Below, piece by piece: positions 1-8,533 of a stretch of DNA of 64,000 bases. Within the stretch, counting starts at the first letter, position 1. Every line of letters begins with the position of its first letter. The position numbers and the translations under genes were made by a program. The notes beneath the pieces are model-generated. The model made no database searches and was not told the DNA's origin. It was given only the letters and a program-made list of their open reading frames with translations. This DNA is from Nitrosomonas ureae (GTDB lineage: Bacteria; Pseudomonadota; Gammaproteobacteria; Burkholderiales; Nitrosomonadaceae). Location of the stretch: NCBI RefSeq assembly GCF_001455205.1, contig NZ_CP013341.1, positions 1,860,001 to 1,924,000 on the forward strand, read 5' to 3'.

Positions 1-990
1 GAAGCGGGTGACAATATCGTGTCGGTAGGTACGCTCTATGGCGGTACCTACAATCTGTTCGCACACACATTGCCACAGTATGGCATTGATATCCGCTTTG
101 CCGATTATCGTGATCCATCCGGCTTTCAGACATTGATCGACGATCGCACCAAAGCGGTCTACTGCGAATCTATCGGTAATCCGCTGGGTAATGTCGTGGA
201 TATTACTGCTCTGGCCGAGGTAGCGCATACGGGTGGCGTGCCGCTGATTGTGGATAATACGGTACCAACGCCATACTTATGCCGTCCGTTTGAACATGGT
301 GCTGATATTATTGTGCATTCTTTGACAAAGTACTTGGGAGGCCACGGTAACAGCATTGGCGGAGTGCTGATTGACTCAGGTAAATTTCCCTGGACGGAGC
401 ACAAGGAAAGGTTCAAGCGCCTTAATACTCCCGATGTTTCCTATCATGGGGTAGTGTATACCGAAGCACTGGGTCCGGCGGCCTACATCGGCCGAGCACG
501 CGTCGTACCACTGCGTAACATGGGAGCGGCAATTTCGCCGTTTAACAGTTTTCTAATTCTGCAGGGTATCGAGACGTTGGCAGTACGGATGGATCGCATT
601 TGCGAGAATGCCTTGGCTGTTGCGCAATATCTCAAAGCACATCCGAAAGTGGGTTGGGTCAAGTATGCCGGTTTACCGGATCATCCTGAGCATGCGCTGA
701 TGCAGCGATACATGGGTGGGCGTGCGTCCGGCATCCTGACCTTTGGTGTTCAGGGAGGCATTGCTGGTGGCGTACGATTCCAAGATGCACTCAAGCTGAT
801 TACCCGCCTGGTGAATATCGGTGATGCCAAGTCGCTTGCCTGTCATCCCGCCAGTACAACGCATCGTCAGCTAAATCCGGATGAGATGAAAAAGGCCGGG
901 GTGTGTGAAGATATGGTTCGCTTGTCTATTGGCCTGGAACATGTTGATGATCTGAGAGATGATCTGGAACAAGCATTGGCGGCAGTTTGA
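1..990 (+). CDS. O-acetylhomoserine sulfhydrylase (Cys/Met metabolism PLP enzyme), 5' end cut by window
   Basis: The reading frame is open from base 1, so this is the last 329 residues of a protein whose family is usually about 425 residues; roughly 100 N-terminal residues lie outside the window. The PLP-binding lysine is seen in HSLTKYLGGHG (about visible residue 110), preceded by the VDNT cofactor-binding strand. The sequence style fits O-acetylhomoserine aminocarboxypropyltransferase, which makes homocysteine (or methionine) from O-acetylhomoserine and sulfide (or methanethiol) in the cytoplasm. Cystathionine gamma-synthase or another member of the family is the main alternative, since the N-terminus is not visible. 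An in-frame GTG at 19 is not the real start. Confidence 0.85.
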   Translation, partial: EAGDNIVSVGTLYGGTYNLFAHTLPQYGIDIRFADYRDPSGFQTLIDDRTKAVYCESIGNPLGNVVDITALAEVAHTGGVPLIVDNTVPTPYLCRPFEHGADIIVHSLTKYLGGHGNSIGGVLIDSGKFPWTEHKERFKRLNTPDVSYHGVVYTEALGPAAYIGRARVVPLRNMGAAISPFNSFLILQGIETLAVRMDRICENALAVAQYLKAHPKVGWVKYAGLPDHPEHALMQRYMGGRASGILTFGVQGGIAGGVRFQDALKLITRLVNIGDAKSLACHPASTTHRQLNPDEMKKAGVCEDMVRLSIGLEHVDDLRDDLEQALAAV

Positions 991-1055
991 TTTTTTCCTA
1001 TGGCTGTAATGGCATAATTTGATTTTTTAGTACACAAGCATCATGTTTCTTATTG

Positions 1056-1472
1056 TTACAGTATATCTCCATCAACATAAAACCATATCCCAGCTTCGCG
1101 AATAAACCGGCTAATTTCGTGTACTCGGTGAGCTCGCCCGTTTATTTTGTAGCGTGCGATAAATTCAACGATGGCACGATTCCCCGTAAAATGTTCATGG
1201 CGTTTGATTACCAGTCCTAGCCACTTCTTCGACAATTGATCGATTACTTCTATAGATGCGGGGCGTGTATCACGGTGCCAGGTTGCCAACAGATAGTGCT
1301 CATAATTCAGTGTGTACGCCGTGTAACGTGAACGCATGAGGATTTCTGAGGTGGTGGCCAGCTCGCCCAGATTAATATAACGATTGCAGCAATCAGAAAA
1401 TTGTTTGCTGCTGCCGCACGGACAAGAGCAAGTCAATGTTTCTAAATGAATGGTTTTCGTATTCATATACAA
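1056..1472 (-). CDS. YchJ-family SEC-C motif protein (UPF0225)
   Basis: 138 residues. The N-terminal part carries the SEC-C-like zinc motif CSCPCGSSKQFSDCC (residues about 14-29), followed by the YchJ-type core with ILMRSRYTAYTLNYEHYLLATWH. The family is widespread and of unknown function; the cysteine cluster suggests zinc binding. It stands alone between the sulfhydrylase gene and dinB and is convergent with the former. No motif points to a specific substrate or partner. Confidence 0.85.
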   Translation of the reverse strand: MYMNTKTIHLETLTCSCPCGSSKQFSDCCNRYINLGELATTSEILMRSRYTAYTLNYEHYLLATWHRDTRPASIEVIDQLSKKWLGLVIKRHEHFTGNRAIVEFIARYKINGRAHRVHEISRFIREAGIWFYVDGDIL

Positions 1473-1521
1473 TGTGGTTTATCTGTCAGTGTAATTTATC
1501 ACAGTCCGCAGGAATATTGTC

Positions 1522-2688
1522 TTGATCCCTACAATGAACGACTCATTACGTCGGATAGCGCATTTGGATATGGATGCTTTTTATGCTTCGGTTGAACTGT
1601 TGCGTTATCCTGAGTTGCATGGCTTGCCAGTTGTAATCGGTGGGCGCAACGAGCACCAGCCGGTGATAGGGGAGGATGGGAGAAGGCATTTTTACCGTTT
1701 GCGTGATTATACAGGTCGTGGTGTTATTACGACCGCTACTTATGAGGCACGTGCCTTGGGAATCCATTCCGCCATGGGTGTCATGAAAGCTGCGCAACTG
1801 GCGCCGGATGCGATTCTGTTGCCGGTGGATTTTGTTATTTACCGGCATTATTCGCGTTTGTTCAAAGCCGCTGTTGCGCGGATTGCTCCACAAATTGAGG
1901 ATTCCGGTATCGATGAGGTATACATGGATCTGAGTGATTTGCCCGATGAAATATTAGCATTGGCAAAACGCATCAAACAGGCAGTCAAGGAAGCTACCGG
2001 ACTTTCTTGTTCGATCGGGATCGCACCGAATAAACTGTTATCTAAAATTTGCTCGGATTTGGAGAAACCGGATGGTTTGACCATTATCGGAGTGTCTGAT
2101 ATCCCGCAGCGAATTTGGCCGTTACCGGTACATAAAATCAATGGCATCGGTCCTAAAGCTGCGAATAAACTGGCGTTACTGGGTATCACTACGATTGCTG
2201 AACTGGCACAGGCCGAACTCAGCTTTCTCCGGATTCACTTCGGCCACAGTTACTCCATCTGGCTTTATGAAGCATCGCGCGGAATCGATTCACGCCCGGT
2301 AATTACTGATGCGAAGCCTAAGTCTATCAGCCGGGAAATTACATTTGAACGGGATTTGCATCCACGTCAGGATCGCTCCGATTTATCTGAAGCATTCAAT
2401 GTATTGTGTATTCAAGTCGCTGATGATTTGAAGCGCAAAGGTTACGTTGGGCGTACGATCAGTATCAAGTTACGCTTCGAAGATTTTCATACGCTTACAC
2501 GCGATTGTTCATTGAGTGCCTATACCGGAGACCCGATTCTGATACGTCGTGCTGCCGGAGATTGTCTGCGGCGAATTTTATTGAAGAAAAGAATTAGATT
2601 ACTCGGTGTAAAAGTCACCACGCTTTGCTCCGTTAATGCCGCTATCGAGACTGCGCCCTGGCAGAGAGAGTTGCCGCTGATGTCGTGA
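1522..2688 (+). CDS. dinB: DNA polymerase IV (Y-family translesion polymerase)
   Basis: 388 residues. The Y-family catalytic acidic residues are seen in HLDMDAFYASVE near the N-terminus and in SGIDEVYMDLS, and the aromatic steric gate (FY in DAFYASVE) is present. It performs error-prone DNA synthesis past lesions. An extra loop after VVIGGRN (about residues 43-63) is typical of betaproteobacterial DinB as I recall. The C-terminus ends QRELPLMS, which loosely resembles a sliding-clamp-binding motif. The start is TTG at 1522 because AGGAA at 1510-1514 sits 7 bases before it; an ATG at 1534 without a good ribosome site is the alternative. No LexA box was recognised upstream. Confidence 0.9.
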   Translation: MIPTMNDSLRRIAHLDMDAFYASVELLRYPELHGLPVVIGGRNEHQPVIGEDGRRHFYRLRDYTGRGVITTATYEARALGIHSAMGVMKAAQLAPDAILLPVDFVIYRHYSRLFKAAVARIAPQIEDSGIDEVYMDLSDLPDEILALAKRIKQAVKEATGLSCSIGIAPNKLLSKICSDLEKPDGLTIIGVSDIPQRIWPLPVHKINGIGPKAANKLALLGITTIAELAQAELSFLRIHFGHSYSIWLYEASRGIDSRPVITDAKPKSISREITFERDLHPRQDRSDLSEAFNVLCIQVADDLKRKGYVGRTISIKLRFEDFHTLTRDCSLSAYTGDPILIRRAAGDCLRRILLKKRIRLLGVKVTTLCSVNAAIETAPWQRELPLMS

Positions 2689-2771
2689 CGCGTTGAAAAT
2701 GAAAAGCCTGCAGAAAATCAATCAGAACCGCTTGACATTGCAATCAGAAGGAAATTTAAAAGGATGTTGTT

Positions 2772-3437
2772 ATGTTTGATCGTGCTAATTTTTGCCGCAT
2801 AGCGCCTTTTGGTGCTTATGTCTTTTTCATGGTACTGGAGGACGTGCTATTGAAATTTGGCTGGGAAGCTAATGATTTACGTATGCTCTATGCGGTCAAA
2901 ATCACTGTCGTGATTGGGTTGCTTTGGACGATGCGAAGCGCTTATAGCGAACTGCATTGGCCGATCAATAGTAGTTTTCGTACCTGGGTAATTGCAATAA
3001 TCGCAGGTATCCTAGTGTTCGTTGCTTGGATCAATTTGCTTGCAGACTGGATGGTAATGGGAGAAGCTGTTGGCTTTGATCCACGCGATAATAATGAGAT
3101 GGATTGGTTTCTGGTAACTGTGAGGTTGATTGGCGCGGCTCTAGTGGTTCCCGTAATGGAAGAGTTATTCTGGCGGTCATTTCTGATGCGCTGGCTTGCC
3201 CACCCCAATTTTCTTGCCGTAAATCCCGCACAAGTTGGAGTAAAGGCTTTCTGCATTACAGCAATACTTTTCGCAATTGCGCATAGCTTATGGTTTGCCG
3301 GATTGTTTGCCGGTATTGTCTATAATATGTTGTATATGCGCAGCGGGACATTGTGGTCTCCCATCCTTGCACACGCTACGACCAATGGGATATTAGGCAT
3401 TTGGATTATTTATACAGGTAATTGGGGTTTTTGGTAA
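2772..3437 (+). CDS. CPBP-family intramembrane protease, exosortase-associated type
   Basis: 221 residues, strongly hydrophobic with about six to seven membrane segments. The CPBP (Rce1-like) active-site pattern is clear: EE at 130-131 followed by R135 (MEELFWR), His171 in AIAHSLW, and His201/Asn205 in PILAHATTN. The length and the HSLW/YMRSGTLW arrangement match the CAAX-protease-related proteins that often accompany exosortase/PEP-CTERM sorting systems. No exosortase or PEP-CTERM protein is encoded in this window, so that link is inferred from family alone. Start ATG at 2772 has AAGGA at 2759-2763. Confidence 0.8.
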   Translation: MFDRANFCRIAPFGAYVFFMVLEDVLLKFGWEANDLRMLYAVKITVVIGLLWTMRSAYSELHWPINSSFRTWVIAIIAGILVFVAWINLLADWMVMGEAVGFDPRDNNEMDWFLVTVRLIGAALVVPVMEELFWRSFLMRWLAHPNFLAVNPAQVGVKAFCITAILFAIAHSLWFAGLFAGIVYNMLYMRSGTLWSPILAHATTNGILGIWIIYTGNWGFW

Positions 3438-3475
3438 ATGGGTATAAGGGTGCGATTATTTATTACGGTCATTAT

Positions 3476-4186
3476 TTAAATTACTTTCTCAGGGTGTTCA
3501 ACTATTTCCTGATAAATCAGATGGCTTAACGTAAACTCCTGATCTGGTTTTATTTCAGTAAACTCGACTCCCGAGAAGATTAATTTTTGATCATTCTTGT
3601 AGCTTTGTTTAGTAGATTTGATGATAGCTTTAATAAATACTGGTATCTCTCTGTCATGCACTAAGATAGTAAATGATAAAGTTACTATGGAATTCAATGT
3701 TCCCAAAGGAAGGGTCGAACTAATCCCAGCGCCATAAATACTGAGGTCTATGATATTGGCTGAAATAGAATTTTCAGCAATGGTAGCTTGATAATTGCAC
3801 TTAATTCTTCGCGACTTACGTACACTTTGCCCTTGTATATTTTTAGGGAAAGATAAATGTAAATATTTAAATGGTATTTTTATGACTTTGTCGATATACA
3901 CTGAAAATTTATAAGCATTTTGCCCATTTACCAAGCGCACATATACTTGATCTCCTTCAACGAAGGGTTCCCCGATTAATTGGTTTGATAAAGGCATGGT
4001 TACCATTAACGTACTATTTTGCACATAACCGATCATGGATGTTGCGTATGGACTGCTTGGTTTACCAGAATTAGTAGCCAAATACATTTTTTGACCCACC
4101 CTAAGGTGCATGTCTTCAAAATTGATTTTTTCTGAGGAATCATTGATTGATTCGGATAGCTCATTTTTTACATTTTGTTTATACAT
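3476..4186 (-). CDS. PilZ-domain cyclic-di-GMP receptor, YcgR-like
   Basis: 236 residues. Residues about 25-115 look like the N-terminal YcgR/flagellar-brake type beta domain. The C-terminal half is a PilZ domain with both c-di-GMP-binding signatures: R123xxxR127 (RKSRR) and D147xS149xxG152 (DLSIYG). Such proteins bind c-di-GMP and act on motility, adhesion or surface polysaccharide; no flagellar gene lies nearby, so the output is unknown. It is convergent with the CPBP protease gene, 38 bases away, and is visibly AT-rich, as is the long gap behind it. Confidence 0.85.
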   Translation of the reverse strand: MYKQNVKNELSESINDSSEKINFEDMHLRVGQKMYLATNSGKPSSPYATSMIGYVQNSTLMVTMPLSNQLIGEPFVEGDQVYVRLVNGQNAYKFSVYIDKVIKIPFKYLHLSFPKNIQGQSVRKSRRIKCNYQATIAENSISANIIDLSIYGAGISSTLPLGTLNSIVTLSFTILVHDREIPVFIKAIIKSTKQSYKNDQKLIFSGVEFTEIKPDQEFTLSHLIYQEIVEHPEKVI

Positions 4187-4676
4187 TTTATAGATTATTA
4201 AAATTTCTCAATTGTTATTGCATTGTTTGGAAAATGTATCTGCGTCGGGATGTTTGTTGATGCGTGTAATTGAGTAAATCCTATTGAGTGGATTAGCAAA
4301 TGATTACAATAATTAAATCTGATAGATAAATAGCTTCTAATGGATTGAATTACTAAATTATCTATTCTTGGTGCAGTAAGCTAATTTTTACAGAGGCTAT
4401 CTAGATTCCTTAACGGTCACGATAATTAAAAACTTTAATGATATCAAAAGTGTTTTATGAATGATGGGTGGAGGTAAAAAATACTTCTGATTTTTATCAT
4501 TTCCTTTTTAAAATTGATTCAGCTGGAACTTGTTGTATTTTTTCCAATAAAGCAAATATCAAGGGAGTTCGCGTTGACCCTCCACGTTATTCAGTGTTAG
4601 AGTTCTATCCATGTGAAGATTAGGGTTTTTGCGTGTGTTTGTATTTTTTGTATGAACATTTTTAAAGGGGGAGTTG
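4187..4676. other. AT-rich intergenic region between PilZ gene and porin
   Basis: 490 bases without a credible gene. It must hold the promoter of the minus-strand PilZ gene at its left and of the plus-strand porin at its right. A possible -35 TTGACC at 4574-4579 lacks a convincing -10. The last bases (AAAGGGGGAG at 4664-4673) form a strong ribosome-binding site for the porin. I see no repeat or structured RNA. Confidence 0.5.
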
Positions 4677-6059
4677 ATGGAACATAAAATGATCAATAAA
4701 AGCCAGATGTTTCGTGCCGTTACGGGAGGGTTGTTATTAATCGGCATGAGTGCGTCTAGTGTTTATGCTAACAGCATGAAAAGTAGTAATAGTTTTATGG
4801 AAGCACTCAAAAGTACTGGTATCACGGCTGGTGGTTGGATTCAGGGCGGTGCGACATTTAATCCCAGCTCAACTCATGGTTTCAATGGCCCGGTCACTTT
4901 TACTGATCAGGCGAATAGATTCCAACTGAATCAATTGAATTTCTTTGTGGAACGGGCAGTAAAAACAGAAGGCACCGGTTGGGATATTGGTTTCCGAGCT
5001 GATTTTTTATTCGGCACTGATGCAATTTTTACTCAAGCCTATGGTAATCCGGCATTTGATGTAAACAATGGTAGACCGCTGGCAGATCGGGGTAATTGGG
5101 ATCTGGATATATGTTGTAATTCAAGTCGCACTTATGGCATTGCAATTCCGCAGGCTTATGCTGAGATTTATGCGCCAGTTGGTAATGGATTAAATGTTAA
5201 GGTAGGTCATTTTTATACGCCGATAGGTTTTGAATCGGTTCCTGCTCCTAACAACTTCTTTTATTCACATGCCTATACCATGCAGTACGGGGAACCTTTC
5301 ACACATACCGGTGTACTGGGTAATTACACAGTTACTAAGAACTTCACTGCGATGGCGGGTACAATCGGTGGTAGCGGAACCGGGGGCTGGGATGGCAATT
5401 TCGATAAGCAAATGGAAAACTGGGGCGGAATCGGAGGTGTTACCTGGACCAGCGATGATAGCAATACCTCCCTCAATGTCAGTGGTACCGGTAGTACGAC
5501 GTCTACGCGTAATAGTAGCTTCTGGGGTATGTACAGTATTGTCCTGCAGCACAAATTTACAGACAGAACCCATTTAATATTGCAACATGATCACGGTTTT
5601 GCTGATAACGTAATACTATTCAATAATGTTTATAGCGGTGTCATAAAAGATGCGGAATGGTATGGAGTCAATTCGCATTTTTACTATGATGTGACTCCTA
5701 ATGTGTCTGTGGGTGTTCGTGCTGAATGGTTTCGTGATCGGGATGGCTTTCGTGTTTTTGCACCAGGCAGGGTGACTGCAGCAACCAACCATCTTGGAAC
5801 TAGCTATGCGAGTAATATTGGTTTACTAGGTACCAGTACACCTGCAGATTATTATGCGGTAACCATTGGTGCTAACTGGAAGGCTCTTAGAACGCTTAAA
5901 ATGGGTTGGCAGGGGATGAAAAATTTGAATATCCGTCCGAATATCCGCTATGACCGTGTAGATGCGCTGCATGAATCGCTTCAAGCGTCTGCGTACCGGC
6001 CTTTCGGTGGTAATAAAGACCAGATTCTCTTCTCGCTGGATGCGGTACTGCCTTTCTAA
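4677..6059 (+). CDS. Outer-membrane beta-barrel porin, BBP2 (OmpL-like) family
   Basis: 460 residues with a signal peptide (basic start, hydrophobic stretch about 13-27, probable cleavage after SVYA near residue 32). The mature protein is rich in alternating aromatic strands and Gly/Asn/Thr turns, contains VGHFYTPIGFESVPAPNNFFYSH-like segments typical of the beta-barrel porin-2 family, and ends in a phenylalanine (AVLPF), the usual outer-membrane assembly signal. It probably forms a passive diffusion channel; the solute is unknown. ATG at 4677 is preferred over TTG at 4674 because of the GGGGGAG ribosome site. A strong terminator follows. Confidence 0.85.
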   Translation: MEHKMINKSQMFRAVTGGLLLIGMSASSVYANSMKSSNSFMEALKSTGITAGGWIQGGATFNPSSTHGFNGPVTFTDQANRFQLNQLNFFVERAVKTEGTGWDIGFRADFLFGTDAIFTQAYGNPAFDVNNGRPLADRGNWDLDICCNSSRTYGIAIPQAYAEIYAPVGNGLNVKVGHFYTPIGFESVPAPNNFFYSHAYTMQYGEPFTHTGVLGNYTVTKNFTAMAGTIGGSGTGGWDGNFDKQMENWGGIGGVTWTSDDSNTSLNVSGTGSTTSTRNSSFWGMYSIVLQHKFTDRTHLILQHDHGFADNVILFNNVYSGVIKDAEWYGVNSHFYYDVTPNVSVGVRAEWFRDRDGFRVFAPGRVTAATNHLGTSYASNIGLLGTSTPADYYAVTIGANWKALRTLKMGWQGMKNLNIRPNIRYDRVDALHESLQASAYRPFGGNKDQILFSLDAVLPF

Positions 6060-6094
6060 TGCGATATGCATATAGTTATACTGTATCAATTATG

Positions 6095-6121
6095 AAAAAT
6101 GCGCTCTCGGGCGCATTTTTT
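6095..6121. terminator. Bidirectional intrinsic terminator between porin and rluD
   Basis: The stem AAAAATGCGC/GCGCATTTTT with a TCTCGG-type loop is flanked by an A run on one side and a T run on the other, so it works in both directions. It lies 35 bases after the porin stop and 15 bases after the rluD stop, ending both convergent transcripts. Confidence 0.9.
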
Positions 6122-6135
6122 ATTTCGTATACTGA

Positions 6136-7152
6136 TCATTTTTTGTTCTGTCGTAACATCAGCAGCAAGTCATTGATATCTTCCGGAGTGGCGGCTTCCC
6201 ACTGATTAACTTGTTCAGTTTTGGGATGGATCAATGCAAGTTTCTGGGCATGGAGTGCTTGACGCGGAAAGTCTATCAATATTTGAGCAATCGCTTGTGC
6301 TGTTTTCCCAGGTTTGCCGCCATAGACGGGGTCGCCTACCAAGGCATGTCCGATGGCGTTTAAATGCACCCGGATTTGGTGCGTGCGGCCGGTTTCAAGA
6401 CTGCATTGCAGTAGTGTGCAGCCATCAAAATTTTCGATCACTTGATAGTTCGTGCGCGCAGGTTTACCTTTGGATGTGACGGTCATTTTGGTACGATGAA
6501 TGGGGTGACGACCAATCGGCGCATCGATATTTCCCGCTTGTTTGATTTCCCCCAGAACCAATGCCAGATAATCCCGTTTTACTGTGCGCTGCTGCAATTG
6601 TCGTACGAGATTTGTTTGGGCGGCTAGGGTTTTTGCGACGACCAATAGCCCGGTAGTATTTTTGTCCAGGCGATGCACAATACCCGCGCGCGGTATATTC
6701 TTCAGTTCCGGAGCATGATGCAGTAACGCATTAAGCAAGGTGCCTTGCCAGTTACCATTGCCTGGATGGGTTACCAGGCCGGCAGGTTTGTTGATGATAA
6801 TGAGCGTTTCATCTTCTTCCATAATGTTTAAATGGATAGCTTCAGCCACAAAAGGTGATTCAGCCGCGATCTTCAGAGGGAAAATTTCGACATGTTCGTC
6901 TCCCCATACAAGCTGTTTAGCTGTAGCTATTTGCCCATTCACAAGGACTCGTTTTTCAGCAATCCAGGTTTGCAGGCGACTGCGTGACCAATTTGGCACA
7001 AGCTTTGCTAAAGTTTGATCAAGACGCGAACCTGCATAATTAATAGGGATCGTTAAATTTACAACATTCGTTGTTAATTCGTCGCTTACTGCCGCCAGGG
7101 GCTTTACGTTATAATCGCCCGTTGTATCTTTGTTTTTTACGGAATTTATCAT
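6136..7152 (-). CDS. rluD: 23S rRNA pseudouridine synthase D
   Basis: 338 residues. An S4 RNA-binding domain (about 41-95, GSRLDQTLAKLVPNWSRSRL) precedes the RluA-type catalytic domain with the active-site aspartate D163 in IVHRLDKNTTG. It converts uridines of 23S rRNA helix 69 to pseudouridine. The only usual start codon ahead of the conserved core is ATG at 7152, whose bases overlap the bamD start on the other strand; about 35 poorly conserved residues precede the S4 domain. The divergent rluD/bamD pair is also seen in other proteobacteria. Confidence 0.92.
   Translation of the reverse strand: MINSVKNKDTTGDYNVKPLAAVSDELTTNVVNLTIPINYAGSRLDQTLAKLVPNWSRSRLQTWIAEKRVLVNGQIATAKQLVWGDEHVEIFPLKIAAESPFVAEAIHLNIMEEDETLIIINKPAGLVTHPGNGNWQGTLLNALLHHAPELKNIPRAGIVHRLDKNTTGLLVVAKTLAAQTNLVRQLQQRTVKRDYLALVLGEIKQAGNIDAPIGRHPIHRTKMTVTSKGKPARTNYQVIENFDGCTLLQCSLETGRTHQIRVHLNAIGHALVGDPVYGGKPGKTAQAIAQILIDFPRQALHAQKLALIHPKTEQVNQWEAATPEDINDLLLMLRQNKK
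7086..7115 (+). promoter_or_regulatory. Probable bamD promoter lying inside rluD
   Basis: A perfect -10 box TATAAT is at 7110-7115, with a weak -35 (TTACTG at 7086-7091) 18 bases upstream. Transcription would start near 7121, about 30 bases before the bamD ATG. The whole promoter lies within the first codons of rluD on the other strand. Confidence 0.6.
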
Positions 7153-7957
7153 GTTACATAGTTTAGCCTTATTTCTGGTTTTAGGGTTGTCAGCATGCGG
7201 TTTGTTGCCGGATCGTACAGATGATCAAGAGGACTGGTCTGCCAATAAGTTTTATTCGGAAGCAAAAGAAAAATTGAATGATGGTAGTTACCCTGCGGCT
7301 ATTAAGCTCTATGAAACTTTAGAATCACGCTATCCTTATGGGAGGATTGCTCAACAAGCACAGCTTGAGGTTGCTTACGCACACTATAAAAACGATGAGC
7401 CTGCTTCGGCAATCGCAGCTGCTGATCGATTTATTAAATTGCATCCAAATCATGCGAATGTAGATTATGCATATTATATCAAGGGTTTGGCAAATTTTAA
7501 TGAAGGTTGGGGGATGCTGGGTTTTTTGCTGAAGGGACCATTTAAACAGGATATGAGTGAGCGAGATCCCAAAGCCTCATATGAGTCATTTGAAATTTTT
7601 AAGGAATTGGTTACCCGTTTCCCGGAAAGTAAATATGCGGCAGACTCGAGGCAGCGTATGGCGTATTTGCTTAATTTACTTGCAATGGGTGAAATTCATA
7701 CGGCACGATATTACATGAAACGTAAGGCTTATATTGCAGCTGCTAATCGGGCGCAAAATGCCGTCAAGGAGTATCCTCCTACACCAGCGACGGAAGAGGC
7801 CTTGTATATAATGATCAAAGCGTATGAAGCACTGGAAATGTATGATTTACGGGACGATGCAGAACGTGTGATGCGAATTAATTTCCCGGATAGCATTTTT
7901 CTCGCGGAATTACCCGAGGTGGGTGCTAAAGCATGGTGGGAGTTTTGGAAAAACTGA
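7151..7957 (+). CDS. bamD: Outer-membrane assembly lipoprotein BamD (ComL)
   Basis: 268 residues. A short signal peptide ends in the lipobox LSAC with Cys16 as lipidation site. The rest is tetratricopeptide-like (about 30-245), with the family's KGLANF and GPFKQDMSERDP segments. BamD is an essential periplasm-facing lipoprotein of the BAM complex, which folds barrels such as the porin upstream and the PilQ secretin. ATG at 7151 is chosen over TTG at 7130 because it gives a proper lipoprotein signal and has ACGGAA at 7139-7144. Confidence 0.93.
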   Translation: MLHSLALFLVLGLSACGLLPDRTDDQEDWSANKFYSEAKEKLNDGSYPAAIKLYETLESRYPYGRIAQQAQLEVAYAHYKNDEPASAIAAADRFIKLHPNHANVDYAYYIKGLANFNEGWGMLGFLLKGPFKQDMSERDPKASYESFEIFKELVTRFPESKYAADSRQRMAYLLNLLAMGEIHTARYYMKRKAYIAAANRAQNAVKEYPPTPATEEALYIMIKAYEALEMYDLRDDAERVMRINFPDSIFLAELPEVGAKAWWEFWKN

Positions 7958-7985
7958 CACCCCGGAATTTTCTCTGAATCAGTGA

Positions 7986-8429
7986 CTAATGATCTTCCAG
8001 ATGAACAGCCAATATATCGCATTTCGCATGATAGAGGACTCCCTTTGCTGTGGAGCCCAATAATACAGCAAGACCGTGCCGTCCATGGGAGCCCACGACA
8101 ATCAAATCAATGCCTTGTTTCACGGCAAGCTGAGTAATTTCTTCCTGCGGTTCTCCCCATATCATCCAACAGCGCTCTGGCGCAATGTTCAATTCATTGC
8201 TGATTTGAATCAATTTTCTTTTCTCTGTTTCAAGCAGCTCATAGGATGAGCTTTCATTCAGAGGAATTACTGACCCATAGGGTGTGTCTGGCATAGGAAT
8301 ATTATCCAATACATGAAGGATGTGAAGTTGTGCATTGAATTGTACTGCAAGGGATTTTGCTTTACCTGCTACAGTATGTTCGAATCCGGAGAAGTCAACA
8401 GCGAGTAAAATATTTTGATAATTGTTCAT
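7986..8429 (-). CDS. Universal stress protein (UspA family)
   Basis: 147 residues, one Usp domain. The nucleotide-binding pattern G-x2-G-x9-GS is visible in VGSHGRHGLAVLLGST, so it is the ATP-binding type. Such proteins help survival under stress or energy limitation; the precise role cannot be read from the sequence. It is convergent with bamD (28 bases apart) and separated by about 105 bases from the hydrolase gene on the same strand. Confidence 0.9.
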   Translation of the reverse strand: MNNYQNILLAVDFSGFEHTVAGKAKSLAVQFNAQLHILHVLDNIPMPDTPYGSVIPLNESSSYELLETEKRKLIQISNELNIAPERCWMIWGEPQEEITQLAVKQGIDLIVVGSHGRHGLAVLLGSTAKGVLYHAKCDILAVHLEDH

Positions 8430-8533
8430 GTGAAGTATTTTTTGATTATGGCAATGAGCAAGAGAAAATGTAAATTCTACAGCAGCATGGCACTGTATTA
8501 CATTTCTACTTATCTTTATTTATATGCTGAGAG

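Noticed and set aside
2732..2760. TTGACA followed by TTTAAA as promoter of the CPBP protease
   Set aside because: The -10 is poor and the predicted start would fall after the ribosome-binding site, leaving almost no leader.
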